Assembly (NCBI GenBank): GCA_905250115.1
Contig: CAJNOI010000071.1
Location: forward strand, 248,001 to 312,000
Source: Adineta steineri
Lineage: Eukaryota > Rotifera > Eurotatoria > Adinetida > Adinetidae
DNA length: 64,000 bases
Direction of reading: 5' to 3'
The notes under the pieces were generated by a model. It was not told the origin of the DNA, did no database searches, and was given only the letters and a program-made list of their open reading frames with translations. How positions within the stretch are numbered: position 1 is the first letter of the stretch; the number at the start of each line of letters is the position of its first letter. The position numbers and the translations under genes are program-made. Of this stretch, positions 49,736-62,178 are shown one piece after another.

Positions 49736-50879
49736 TCTTAAAAAAATCAAAAAATAATGTAATCTCACGTTGTTTGTGAGCACATTGTTTTTTCTTCTTT
49801 ATTATTTATCTCTTATTTTCTAATTTGCGCCTGTACAAACAAAGAATCTCTCTCTTTCTTTTGCTCTTCGGGCTCGACTAATTGTATTTTTTTTTCTTTC
49901 GTTTTTTTCTCTGTTGTTATTATTGATGTTGTTCTCTATTTTTTTTCTCGTATACTACATTCACATACATACATACATATACACACAATGTCTCACTCTT
50001 ATTTGTCATATGTGTGCGTATGTGTTATCAATTATTAAAAACAAAACACCGTCTGTTGCCTTCTGTTTCAACAAAAAGAAAAAAAAGCGAAGTTTTCTTT
50101 TTCTTTTTTTCTCTTTCTTTTTTTTTTATGTGTGTGATATGAACAATTAATAATAGAATTTATAAAACAATGAGATGACAAAATCAAACTAAATATCTAT
50201 ATGTCATTTTTAGATTTTATTTTGTATTCTTTCATTCTATATAATGACGACAAATACAGAAGGTATCATTGAGTACAAAAACATTCACTTGTTAGAGCAC
50301 GCGATTGCTACAAGTTGATTTGCACGAGAAGAAAACTAAAAATTGTATATCGCAACAATAAATTTTGTTGTTTATTAATTATTAAATAGATGAAATTCTT
50401 ATGATATGACAGTCATTGCAATCAACACTCACATGGTTTATATCTACAATCATAAACAGAAAAGAAAAAAAATCATCTATGACTGTCATTTGTCATGGCT
50501 TTTGTTTATTTTATGGCTATTGAATGAAACCATATGATATTTTTCCTATCAAGTTTATATACACATATATATCAGAATAAGTTTTCATATAAGTTCTTGA
50601 GAAATAAATACAATATATTTCATTATAAAAATAAAAAAAAGTATTTTGTCTATCTTGACATTATTAAATGTATCATTATTTAAGTTGTTCACAGTTATGT
50701 TTTTTTCTGATACGTCATACAACTCAGTTAAAGAAAAAGAATTAAATCGCTTTTCTTTTGAAAATACAATGTCATCATTGATTGTTCACACATTCTGTTG
50801 AAAATTTAATCTACTTTTCATTGATTATATATATATAAAAGAAATTTTTATTTTTTATTTATTTCAAGATTCTGTTTTG
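49736..50879. other. BCL9 3'UTR and PKMYT1 upstream region
   Basis: T-rich DNA after the BCL9 stop, with pyrimidine runs, then the 5' flank of the kinase gene. No coding signal. Confidence 0.45.
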
Positions 50880-53702
50880 ATGACTTTGTCACATGAGACA
50901 AGAATGACTACAGAAACTGAATTAATCTTTTCACCAGAGCGTACATCAAATAGTTCATTTCATGTATTCTCCAGCAAGAAAGTGAGAACCAAAAACAAAA
51001 ATCATTTTCATTGATTTTTCTTACATATAGTTCATAATATATATTTATTATTAAGGCAAGTCGTCGAAGAATTGCTATAAATCAACCACCAAAACCTGTT
51101 TCGTGTCGTATTTATCGATATTTTACACCAGCTGCTAGTCGAATAGCAAATGCTGTATCAGTAAGTTCAAAAACATTTGGTGTTGGTATGTATTATATTA
51201 AATTTCGTGATCTAATTTAACTTTTGTTGAATATATTCAGCTTTAGAAAGTCCATTTTATACGAAATCAACTACATCTACGTATTGGGATGAATGTTTTG
51301 AACATCTTGAATGTCTTGGTCGTGGTTCATTTGCTGAAGTAAGATAATACTCATAGTTATTTGAACAATTTCTTTCTATTCTTACAAAAACGAGTGCATT
51401 GTAAACCTTTAAACCGTACAGAATTTTTACAAAAAAAAATTTCTCGCCCCCCGGAAAATGCAGTTTTTAAAAAATTCCCCCCTTCGCGTGGGGGGGGGGG
51501 TATACGAGGAAGATTCTGTACCTCTGAAACTGTAGGTTTAATATTTGCAAGCTTAATCGAATGATTATTGAAGAGAAATTCAATATTCTTTTCTGCATTG
51601 ATAAGTAGTATACTTCATATATTTCTCAGACAATTATATCAGGAATCTTATAGTAATTCAGTTACATATGACTTGTTATTCTCAACTAAAATCGATCGAA
51701 TTGAATATTTACGAGTCTACATTCTAGACATAAATAAAAAAACAATTATAATTTAATTATTATATTTCTCTTAAAAAATATATATTACGACTGGTAGAAT
51801 AACCCTAACTAAATGAATATTTGTTCTTATCTTCTAGGTATATAAAGTTCGTCATAAAGAAGATAATCAATTATATGCAATTAAACGTTCATTAACAAAA
51901 TTTCGTGGCAAATCCGATCGGTAAAAAAGTTTCTGAAAAAAACAAACTGTCTTTCTAATTAAATTTTTCAGTGATCAAAAATTAAAAGAAGTTCGTTTTC
52001 ATGAAACACTTACTACACATAGAAATATTCTTAAAATAATTCATGCATGGGAAGAACGTGAACGTTTATATATTCAAACTGAACTTTGTCAAAGCAAGTA
52101 TGTTAATTAATAATTTCATATACGAATATATATATATAATCTTTCTCTTTAAAGTTTACTGGAATATTCTGCAGAACATCAAATAAGTCAACCAATGATT
52201 TGGCATTTTCTTTTTCAAATAAGTCAAGTAAATATTAAAATTTTAAGTTTCTTTTTTTTTCTATTAAAATAAATCTTTATGTAGGCTCTTGTTTATCTTC
52301 ATTCATTATATTATGTTCATATGGATGTATGTTTATAACCTTTTAAGAAAATTATCGTAATCTTTACATTTTTTATTGAAGGTTAAACCAGAAAATATTT
52401 TAATTACAAACGATGGAATTCTTAAACTATGTGATTTTGGTATTGTACATGATTTACGAAGTGTAAATAAATAATTAAGAATTTTGAAAAAAACTGATTG
52501 AATGTTGTTGTTTTTTTTTGTGTAGCCATCAACATTAGCACAAGATGGTGATGCACGTTATCTTGCATTTGAAGTTCTATCGGGAACAATATCACCAGCT
52601 GCTGATGTATTTAGTTTAGGTTTAGCAGCACTTGAATTAGTTAGTGATTATGATATGCCTGTGAATGGTGATGTTTGGACAGATATTCGAGAATTAAAAT
52701 TACCAATTGAAATAACATCAGTATTAACTGATTTAGATTTAAGAAAACTACTTTTTCGAATGATTCATTCGAATTATCAACAACGACCAACAGCAAAAGA
52801 TGTATTTGATAGTCCTACAATTCGAGAAGAAGTAAGACAAAAAAAACACGAAGATTTATTTGAATCCTTTTTTATTTAGATTTGTAATATGATTTCACCA
52901 TTTGCATTTAATCAACATAGACATGAACAAGTTAGATTAAAAAATATTTTAATAAGTTTTTATTTTTATTTACCTATAGACTCTTTCATCAATGAATAGT
53001 CATGATTCTCCTATTAGTCATGGATGTCGAACACCGACTAAAAAACCCAAACGACCACCTAATTATGGTGGTTATCATGATGAACATTCAGATGGTTCGA
53101 ATAAATTTACTTTTCTATATCATCTAATTTTTCTATCTGATTTTTTAGAAGATTTAAAACAACTTTCTATTCATGATCATTCACAAGTGTAAGTTACAAT
53201 TATTCTAAGACAAAACATGTGTATTATGTCATATTTCGAAGAAGAACAGACATTTCTATTGTTTAGTCATATGTATATTTAGATAGCCTATTCAAAAATT
53301 GAGGTATTTTTTATAAAGAAGTATGATATCCGTCATTATTCTAATCTTTGCTGTTTCATAATAAGACCATCATAAAAGATTCCGAAGAAAAAACAGATAG
53401 TTTCTAGAGTGATATCAATTATATCATTTCGAACCGGTTATACATCAAACTTACTTAGAATGATTTCTAATCAATAGTAACTATATTTATCTTTTTGTTG
53501 TTTAGAACACCACCGCCACCACCGGTTGCTGCTGATCCACTTCGAGTTCGTCTTTTTCCTACTGATTCTGATGAAGATACTAATGATAATCATGTTTATT
53601 TGTAAGTTTATATTTCTTTTATGATAATATATAATTTATTTTTCATTTAGTCGAAAATCTCCAGTTAAATTTAAATTCGATAGTAGTGGTGCTGAAGATT
53701 AA
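50880..53702 (+). CDS. PKMYT1: Membrane-associated Cdc2-inhibitory kinase (PKMYT1/Myt1)-like
   Basis: Wee-family kinase expected to inhibit CDK1 by phosphorylating Thr14/Tyr15. More than ten short exons from the ATG at 50880. The N-terminal CRIYRYFTPAAS is followed by the kinase domain: Gly-loop LGRGSFAEVYKVRHKEDNQL, YAIKRSLTKFRG with the ATP lysine, WEERERLYIQTELC, catalytic loop HMDVKPENI, LCDFG, DGDARYLAFEVLSG and AADVFSLGLAALELV. KRS-FRG, the HxDVKPxNI loop and the ADVFSLGL wording identify Myt1 rather than Wee1. Two oddities. The usual APE triplet reads AFE. The tail after the kinase domain is charged and proline-containing (CRTPTKKPKRPP, TPPPPPV) with no hydrophobic membrane helix, unlike vertebrate Myt1. 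The stop is at 53700-53702. Confidence 0.88.
51402..51540. mobile_element. Probable MITE in PKMYT1 intron (TA-flanked)
   Basis: Inside a 500-bp intron. The left end is TAAACCTTTAAAC then GTACAGAATTTTT. The right end in reverse complement is TAAACCTACAGTTTC then GTACAGAATCTTCC. Both ends begin TA, which could be a Tc1/mariner-type target. The centre has a run of six C and a stem of C-run, TTCGCGT and a run of eleven or so G. Non-coding. Confidence 0.5.
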
Positions 53703-55467
53703 ATGAAAATGAAAAAGCTTTCGTCTATTTTTCCGGTGTTTACTTTCACTACATATGTCAGATTAAAATAAGAGTTATACACAGTTATCTATTTGTCAAT
53801 CTTGATTTTTTTTTGTTCTTATTGTAATATTGTTACTGTTTGTAAAAAAAAAGAAATGAAAAATATATATTAGCAAGAGAAATGTCTCATATAAATATAA
53901 TTTTATATTAGGATAATAATCAATATAGTTATTTATTTACTTTTGTTCGTTCGAATCAAATATGTTTATGTTGAAGTATTTATTTAGCTATTAGAAAAGA
54001 ACATTCTAACAGCAAAAATTGGAATACGATCCATTCATAAATAACACATATGTTTAGTGACTCGATTTTTTGAATGAAATAATTCAAGCTATTCGTATAA
54101 AACTGTCTTTCTTTCAATCAATTATTGTCTATAATGTCCTTCTCAGTATAAAACGCATATTCCATTAACAACAAATAACTGTGAAGAATATTTTCCTTGA
54201 TAAAATTTTCCAGTAAAAGTATACTATGTTTATATCATGGTCATTTTTATGTTCTTTTTTCTTGAATAGTTTTAGCAAAAAATAAGTTCTAGTTTGTTGA
54301 TTTATTCTTAGCTATTGTACATCTTCAGATTCAATCTGATTGTTGTGAAAATTTCGAAAAGTGAATGTCAGTATTCATTAATAATGATGGATAAATAAAA
54401 AATATGACTTACTTCTGGCTAGATATCATGCGCCCTTGATCATCAAATCGATTTCTTCAAAGATTACTTTACCTTGCTAGTTTTCATCATTTCTGCTAGA
54501 CGCTTCAGTTTCTATACGATAGTCTTATGACATCGAATGTGATGTACAGTTATTGTCTATATAAAAATTTCAAAGATTTAGTCGCTTTTGATAGTGCATT
54601 TTCTTTAATATTTGAAAAGCACGATTTAATAAGAATAGAGAAAAACATCAGAAAAATAATATTTGAGAAATATTTTCAATCGCCTATCTATAATGTACAT
54701 CGAACACTTTCTCTGCTCTAAATATAGTTTACGTTTTATTCATGTGTTCATGAAGTGCCCTTGAATTTTATTTTGCTTCATTATTTCAGATCTGACTCAT
54801 TATTGATCTGCTAGATGAATGACTTCTTCACAATAGGAAGGATGTAGATGTGACTGTATGTGAAAGATATATTTCTTAGCGAAACTCATACTCACATCCA
54901 CTATATATATATCGAATCATGACGTCAATTTAGTACTCGGTTAAGAATTTTCCGGAAATAAACGTTACCTTTATATTCAATAACATCCGAGCTATTTATA
55001 TTTTATCTCAATAGTATAACATTAATCCCGTTGTAATTCAATTATCATTTCACTTAAAATTGATTAGAATCAAATATTTTTTTAATTTTTTATCCTTTTA
55101 AAGAAGAGATGCGTAGAATATGCAACATACTGTAGTGTGAAAATAATTCTGCGGAATTATAGGCAAGAATAGTACCGGAAATAAATATTATAATCGCGTC
55201 TGAGTTTTAAAGACAGGAATTGATGGAAAGGAAATCGGATGTGTTTACCGGGATCGTTAAGAGCACGTTGTGTATAACATCTGTTGAAACGCAAATAAGA
55301 TCCCGCCGATATATCTAATATTAATTTTGCAAATTTTATTCTCGAATGTTTCATCAATTTCCGAGCAAATATTCCAGAAAAGAAAGTAAGAAAAATTTTA
55401 GAATTTCTACTCGAGAATACTTCGAACCAATAATTCAACATTTGAAATGTAATTATTTTTACCTATG
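53703..55467. other. Gene-free spacer
   Basis: AT-rich DNA downstream of the kinase gene. Frames at 54527-54721 (plus) and 55157-55441 (minus) lack motifs and splice partners. I treat both as chance. Confidence 0.45.
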
Positions 55468-55794
55468 TTAACCCTTTGAGTCCCACCTAGCAAAAAATTC
55501 TAGTTTTTAAAAAATTTCGAATATATTTAACAAATGTTCGTAGTTACGACATATTTGTGAGAGATTAAAAACCCTACTGAGTCAGTTTTTCGGCTCCCGT
55601 TGGTACACCTCCAGGGAAGTGGCTAAAATATTTGTCATGATTCCCGTAGGGGGGTACGGCTAAAAGCTAAAAATGACTTAAAATATTTTTTTAAAGTATC
55701 AATGGAAGTGTCGATAATACTCAATGCTCATATAAAATATCAAGTTTTTAAGAGGTTTCGTCCATAGATTAAATCGTGGGTCTCAAATGGTTAA
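55468..55794. mobile_element. piggyBac-like MITE
   Basis: 327 bp bounded by TTAA. The left end is TTAACCCTTTGAGTCCCAC. The right end in reverse complement is TTAACCATTTGAGACCCAC, 17 of 19 identical. Non-coding, with a GC-richer centre. TTAA plus these ends is the piggyBac signature. The ends differ from those of the CUL3 intron element, so it is a separate family. Confidence 0.8.
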
Positions 55795-57023
55795 ATCAAT
55801 TAGTTGCACTCTATTTCACTAAAAATTATTTGAGATAATTGAATGATTCATCTATTAAGTAATTCTTATGCAGAATCTTCTCCAATTAAAACGCAATGCT
55901 CTTCACAAATATTTGCATCACTAGTCAGATCAATATCTTATAAATATATTTTTTTCATGATAACTAATGTGTTTTTACGGTATATCTTTTCACTCCTACA
56001 TAATCAACATGCGTAGTATACTTTATGAGTAAGAAAATCTATCCTTCCGTCACGCTCAGTTACACAAATGCACTACTACCTATTGCGACATTACAGCAAT
56101 AATGACATATATATCGATATATATACATTGACTATACTTTATTTATACAATACCCATATTCATTATAAACAAATTTTAGATCTCATATGTTATATCATTA
56201 TATTTAGTATGTATTACAGAGTCCTCTTTCGATTGTATAGAAAAGAATTAAACTTTGAATAGAAATTTTTGTTTTAATAAATGTAATAAAAGTAATTTAT
56301 GAAATTATTTTATTTTTATGTAAGATTTTATTTATATGGATATTATTTGACTAGATTATATCACAAGACATCCGATATAATATGAAGAGAATTCTCTATC
56401 CAATAGATATTTAGCGTTTTGTTCGTTTCTTTTTTTTTCTGACGCCATCATATCTTGTTTTTCCCTTGCACTAACTGACATTTCACCGAACGTTCTAGTA
56501 GAGAAAAATATATATATATAAGAAAAAAGCTTTTCCTTCCTTACTAACATTGTTTACAAGCTTGTCATTATATTTTTCCGTTTATTTTCTCTTAACATCA
56601 CTAGAAAAAAAAGAAGATTCTTAACGAAAGCAACTTATTTTTTTTTTCTAATGGAAATACTTGTATTTTTTAGATAGCAAACAACAAGCAACTTTTCACC
56701 GTCAATTATTCTTCTGTTTTTTCCCTCAATAAATTAAGAGAGTGGCTTTCTTCTGTGAACTAACGTTCTCGGGTGGTGAGTTGTTGTTTTTTTCGCGATA
56801 TAGATTTCAAATGAATTATTTTTAAAATTTTAGATTGGATGTTTTTAAGTTTATGGTATATGTTATTTGAAAGCAGACGTCATGCCATGCACATTGTTGT
56901 CTGAATACATTAATAGTATGTTTAAATTTATTTTTTTTAATAAATTAAATTATATAATTTTTGTTTTAGGTTCTTTTGGCTTTGCCTTCAGCTATACCTA
57001 CTGGTATTCGTATTACTGGCTGT
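55795..57023. other. Upstream region of the Fuseless-like gene
   Basis: AT-rich, no certain coding exon. A possible upstream coding or 5'UTR segment near 56830-56930 could not be joined in frame to the next exon with an ATG. The acceptor at 56968-56969 (TTTTGTTTTAG) begins the exon holding the start I chose. Confidence 0.4.
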
Positions 57024-58936
57024 ATGGCACAGATTATAAACATGTATGTTGTTTATTTTAGTGATTAAAAAAAATATATATATATTTTTCTTTTTTAAGT
57101 TCGAATTCAGCTGATTATCAATCTATGATTCGATCAGCAACGCCATCCGAAGATGAAGATGATTTAAACAATGAAAATCATTTTCTCACCCCATCTTCGG
57201 ACATAGATTTCTCAACAAATAATGGCGTTGTTAATCAATATTCAACTGTAGAACTAAATCAAAATGATAATGATTCAATTAATACTGATGATTTATCACA
57301 ATCTACAACACTAATTATTCCTCAATATCATACATATTTAAATTTAAGCTCATCAGGCAGTGAAACAAGCCTTGCTCGACCACTTCTCAATGAAAAAAAT
57401 CAAACATATCCAGTCTATACTCAAGATGTTATCATAAAATCCACAACAGATACATTGAAAACAAATTATTGTTCATTTATTAAACTTTATTTAACAGATA
57501 TGTTTATATCAGCATTTATCATAACACCATTTGTTAATTTACATTGGCGCGGTGCTTGGGATTTACTTGATATATATTTATTACCGGATTCTCCACGTAC
57601 AAGTGCACTTATTTCACTAGCTATTGGTTTTGTTATACTTTATTTCATCTATTTAATACAAAACTGTCTTCAAAATTTCTATGAAAAATATCGAAAAAAT
57701 CTCTTAGGCCAAGTTATGGCAAGATTATATACATTAATCATGGCATTTGCTTATATTAATCAATGGCGTGGTTTATGGAATTTATTAGATTTAACAAGTA
57801 ACAACTGGTATCATTTATTTATTGAAACATTTATAAGTGTTACATTTCTTATAATAATGAAATCAATTTATAATCTTAATTCAGCACCATTTTTAATCGG
57901 TATTGATACTGACAGTTATTTTATACTTGGTTCAAAATATACTATTACAGTACGTAAAAGAATTATTATTATTTTGTAGAAGATAGCAAAAAGTACTAAA
58001 TAGAATTAGAAAGAAATTATATGACTAAGACTATGCATTAGAAAATTCTACGATTGATATAAGAACAATAGAGTTGATCAAATCTAAAGAAATTCTCATA
58101 AATTATCAATTTTTTGTTCTTCTATTTTGACATCTTAATAATATTAATCAATCAGAAATATTTCATGTGATTTAGTTTTTCTTTCGTACACATTGAAAAT
58201 GTATTTTAACATGATAATTAAATTTAAAAATATTTTTTCTATTATTTAGGCAAATCGTTTTTGGCAATATACATTTGATTTTATACTTTATGAAATTGTT
58301 GAAGCACCATTAGTAGTCATTGCATGGCGTGGTTTATATAATCTTTCTGATCTATATATATCTCCTGATAATAAATCAATATCAATGTTAATCTCATTTA
58401 CAATTGGTTATTCATTATTTTTCCTTCTTGCTCTATTACAAATTCCAATAATTCAATGTTTAATTAAAAAACATCATAAAAATGTTTATTCATTTATATC
58501 AAATGTTTTTCATTTGATAGCATTTATTAGTGTTGTTCAAATCTGGCGAAGTTTATGGATGATGTGTGAACAATATATTAATATCCCAGGTTATCATCAT
58601 TTAACACTTTGGCTTTGCTATATAGTCGCTTATGGTGTGTTGACATGTGGCTTGGCAGCATGCTCATTAAACGGACCAGGTGGAGCAAAAGATAGTTATA
58701 TTGATGATCAACCAATACTTCTATTTAAATTTGATTATATTTCAACATTATTAAAAGTAATATTAATAAAAAATCTAGTTCATTTGTTTTTCTAATGATT
58801 AAATATCTGTTGTTGTTTTTTCTAGACTCAATCAGATCAATTAAAAGCAAAAAATATTAATAATCTTGGTTCAGATTCATCATCAACAGAAACAATTATG
58901 CCTGGAGAATGTCCGTATCGATTTGATCCTCCCTAG
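57024..58936 (+). CDS. Fuseless-like multi-pass membrane protein
   Basis: Exons 57024-57043, 57100-57949, 58250 to about 58756, and a last exon from about 58826 to the stop at 58936. The start is uncertain: the exon is open upstream to 56970, so an upstream exon could add residues. After an acidic, Ser-rich cytoplasmic N-terminus comes a string of about eight hydrophobic segments. The motif W-R-G/S-x-W/Y-x-x-x-D/E recurs four times (WRGAWDLLDIY, WRGLWNLLDL, WRGLYNLSDLY, WRSLWMMCEQY), each flanked by transmembrane helices. This layout and wording match the Fuseless family, which in Drosophila acts at presynaptic terminals in calcium-channel organisation. Function here is inferred by family only. 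One intron is 300 bp. Confidence 0.75.
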
Positions 58937-59669
58937 TGGGAAATATCGAAAAAATTCTTATCTAATACCATATCGTAAAATAATTCGTTTTTGTTGTTCA
59001 CAAACTATCAATAGATTTCGTTGTTTGATTCAACCCAATGATTAGGAATAAAATTGTACATTCCTCTTATGATCTCTGGTTATTGTTGTTTCTTTTTTTC
59101 ATATTCTTCTTTTCCTATTAATATTATAACTCAGAAATATTCATTTATCTTTGTTGTTATTACTTATTGTCAGTAGTACTGTTGTTTTCTATTAATTTAA
59201 GTAGATATGAAAATTTGTTGCGTATTTCTCATCGAATTTACAGACATTTGTTTTTTTTTCTGCAGTTCATCTATTGTTTGTTTGCTTATTTCAATATACA
59301 TGTAATTAGTTGTTTAAAATAAATCAAAGGAAAATAGTTCATTGAAAATCATGTCATTCTTATGAAATATAAATGATAACATATCGTATAAAGAATATCC
59401 TTGACAAAGAATTCTTATCAGAATATTCTCGGTTTTTTTTGCAGAAGACCATGAACACAATGGTTGATAATAAGATTAATCATATAGTTTCATCTGATGT
59501 AATTTTGTTTCTGTTACGAATAAATTTTTGTCATATGATTTAATTATTTTTAAATTGATTATAGAAGTTTTTGGTTAGTGGATGAACAATTCTGGACTTT
59601 GACCATATTGTGTGAGAAAAAAGAGAATCAATAGTGATATGATGATAGCACTTATGAGAAATATTTTCA

Positions 59670-59756
59670 TATCAGGGACATTTTTATCAAGGATATTTAT
59701 CTTGAAGGATATTTTCTCAAGGACAAAATGTTAAGTACGTTTTGAAGGACATTTCA
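59670..59756 (+). repeat. Short spaced direct repeats, AAGGAYATTT type
   Basis: Units AGGGACATTT, AAGGATATTT, AAGGATATTT, AAGGACAAAA and AAGGACATTT occur within about 87 bases at irregular spacing. They may be a decayed minisatellite or clustered binding sites. Confidence 0.5.
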
Positions 59757-60633
59757 CATTATATTCGTATGTCATATATATGATAGATTGATAATTATTT
59801 TTATTAACCTATATTTAATATTTCCGAAGTTTGAAATGAATTTCTTTATTAATTAAAATGTAAATATCAAGTTTATTTTATAATAAGAAAAGGCAATTAT
59901 TTTCAACGGATTTTAGATTTTTGGATTACTCTGTCTCTTGCGCGCTCATTACTGATTCTGTTTTTTCTGCATGCTATAACTAAATTTTACAGATTTACTA
60001 CATGTTGAGAGTATTAAAGGACTAAGAGCAATCCTAATTTGTTTTCTCGAGGTAATTTTGTCTAGACTTTATAAATTTTTATCATAGTTCATGTCGATTA
60101 TCCGAGTAAGGATAAAAGCTTTAACTGAAGTACTATTAATCATATTGATTTCCGAGTTATATCCAGATCTCAAACTAAATAAAGACAAGTAATGTCGACG
60201 ATAGTAAAAAATATTCTCAGCAGTTGCATTTGTTACTAGAATAAAAGTTAGCTGTGTAAAACAAAATATAAACTTGATGATCTTTAAGTTTCATTGAACT
60301 TTGATTATTATGAAGAGTATATCAGTACATATCTACCTAAATTTATAGCACATGCATAGATAAATATTCAGTATTAACGTATTTTTCTGATATAATCAAA
60401 TACAACAATAAGATCGAAGAAACTTCGATAAAAGACAATGGCTGGAATCATAATACTAAGTAGTATCAATTAAATGACGGAAATTCATTAATAGCCGTTA
60501 TTTGATGTCATAAATAAATCTCAATCAAGTCGTAATAAATTTTTTGTATGTACCTAGCGCCCTCACATGTTCAATAAATTGAATGGTTCATTGATTGAAC
60601 GATTAAAACGCGCGTCTTTGTTCGTTCGTTTCG

Positions 60634-60640
60634 TATAAAA
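60634..60640 (+). promoter_or_regulatory. Candidate TATA box of the DEP gene
   Basis: TATAAAA lies 39-45 bases before the ATG at 60679, preceded by a locally GC-richer stretch (AAACGCGCGTCTTTG). This is a plausible core promoter with a very short leader. Confidence 0.4.
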
Positions 60641-60678
60641 ATAAATCAATCAATTCGAAATAGCAAAATCATCTGATC

Positions 60679-61357
60679 ATGTACGAAAAACCTAAAACAC
60701 CACAATTTCGAGCAACAAAAATGGTATATACAATTCTTTATTCTATATTTCTTATAAAATCTTTTAATATATTTAGTGGAATAATCTTGTTCAAAATTTT
60801 CGTGCATCAATTAAATTAAAGAAGAAACGTCATTTTTTTAAGACATATCAAAATTGTTTTTCCTCATCAGATGCTATAACATGTATGCTCAATATTTTAC
60901 AACAACAATCGTCGGGTAGTAATGCTTCGTCGGTTACACGGTATGAAAAATGCAATTTTTAATTTTGCTTAAAAAAATATATTTCTCATTTTAGAACACA
61001 AGCTATAACAATTCTTCAATCACTTTATAATGCCAAAATATTTTCTGATATTAAAGATGATTCAACTCGAATAGATGCAAATGATTCCAAACAATTTTTA
61101 GATAATAATAAAATTTTCAAGTATATCACAATTTATTGATTTGATATATTTTTATTCGAAATAATTTTAGACTTTTGCCACAAGCAGAAGAAAATCTTTT
61201 TCCAACAGTTCCAACATTGGATGATAATAAATCTTTAAGTTTACCTTCAAATAATGAAACAAAAACATCATTTTCACCTTCATCAGTTTTTGAACTGATG
61301 TATGCATTTGCTCGACAAAAACGTCGACAAAACTCAATTAGTTTATTTAAACCTTAA
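60679..61357 (+). CDS. DEP-domain protein, DEPDC1/DEPDC7-like, short
   Basis: Four exons. The first encodes MYEKPKTPQFRATKM, followed by WNNLVQNFRASIKLKKKRHF, FKTYQNCFSSSDAITCMLNI and VTRTQAITILQSLYNAKIFS. This is a standard DEP domain: amphipathic helix, basic beta-hairpin and last helix. It is closest in wording to the DEPDC1/DEPDC7 group (LWN-V-FR---LKK-R--FK-Y). DEP domains bind membranes or signalling partners. After the domain only about 90 polar residues remain, ending ARQKRRQNSISLFKP. The RhoGAP-like region of full-length DEPDC1 is absent, so the total is about 170 residues. Stop, then intergenic DNA: I saw no further exon in frame. It may be a genuine DEP-only protein or a truncated paralog. 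Confidence 0.8.
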
Positions 61358-62178
61358 TAATATAAAAATTGAAAATTCTCCCGACACATAATTGTACATA
61401 TCTATATAGAATTAATTCGTTGTTTCTTATATACATATATATAATAATCTTGTTTTTTTCTTAATAAATCGAAAGAAGATGTGATTTAATTGGTATTTTG
61501 TTGTTGTTTTTCTTCTTCTTTTTTTAATCGATTGAACAAGTTATTTCCGTATTAGACAATAAACATATATATATAGGAAGTTGTTCGTTTAAGAATCAAT
61601 GCAATACTCAATATATAAAAGCAAGCAGAACATCTTTGGCGTATAGTGGGCGTTAAAGTTGTTGGACAAATAAAAAATAACTTCCGACCTAATATTCTTC
61701 TATCATATATGCCTGATGAAGAAGTTGTCTATTTGTTCGTTTACCGGCTTCTAAATTCATATGAAAAAAGAAAAAAACATAAGCGTATTGTTATGTCTTT
61801 ATTTTCTCTATTGAAAATAACAAGTAGTTTTTATATTTATCCTCTATCTAACGTGTTATTTTCATAATACAAAAATTTCTTCTTATATTTTAATTATTGG
61901 AAAATAACAGGAAAAAGAATTGGCACGGATTTTAATCGGTTTTTCTTGCTTGCTTTCTCTAATAGACCATCATTTTATTGTTGTCTTAAGAAAAAAATGT
62001 TCAAGTATGTTGGCAAGCATACAATAAAAGAGAGAGGGGAGGGAGAGAAAACTCAAGTTGCTTCTTGCTAAGTCAGGATGTTTGATGAACAACGAAGAAA
62101 AGAGAAAAACTGACATTGAAGAAGAAATCCAATCAAGATTAGATTGATTCATCGATTTCTCAAAATATATATCGTAAC
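61358..62178. other. Spacer between DEP gene and decarboxylase gene
   Basis: AT-rich 3'UTR and promoter DNA. A 73-codon frame at 61646-61867 opens with GTG and shows no motif, so I do not call it. Confidence 0.45.

Larger units (their letters stand above)
58937..60678. other. Gene-free spacer
   Basis: The 3'UTR of the Fuseless-like gene and upstream DNA of the DEP gene. It contains a short repeat at 59670-59756. No coding signal is seen. Confidence 0.45.

Noticed and set aside
61646-61867. 73-codon frame between the DEP and decarboxylase genes
   Set aside because: It begins with GTG, which is not expected for a nuclear animal gene, and has no motif or splice context.
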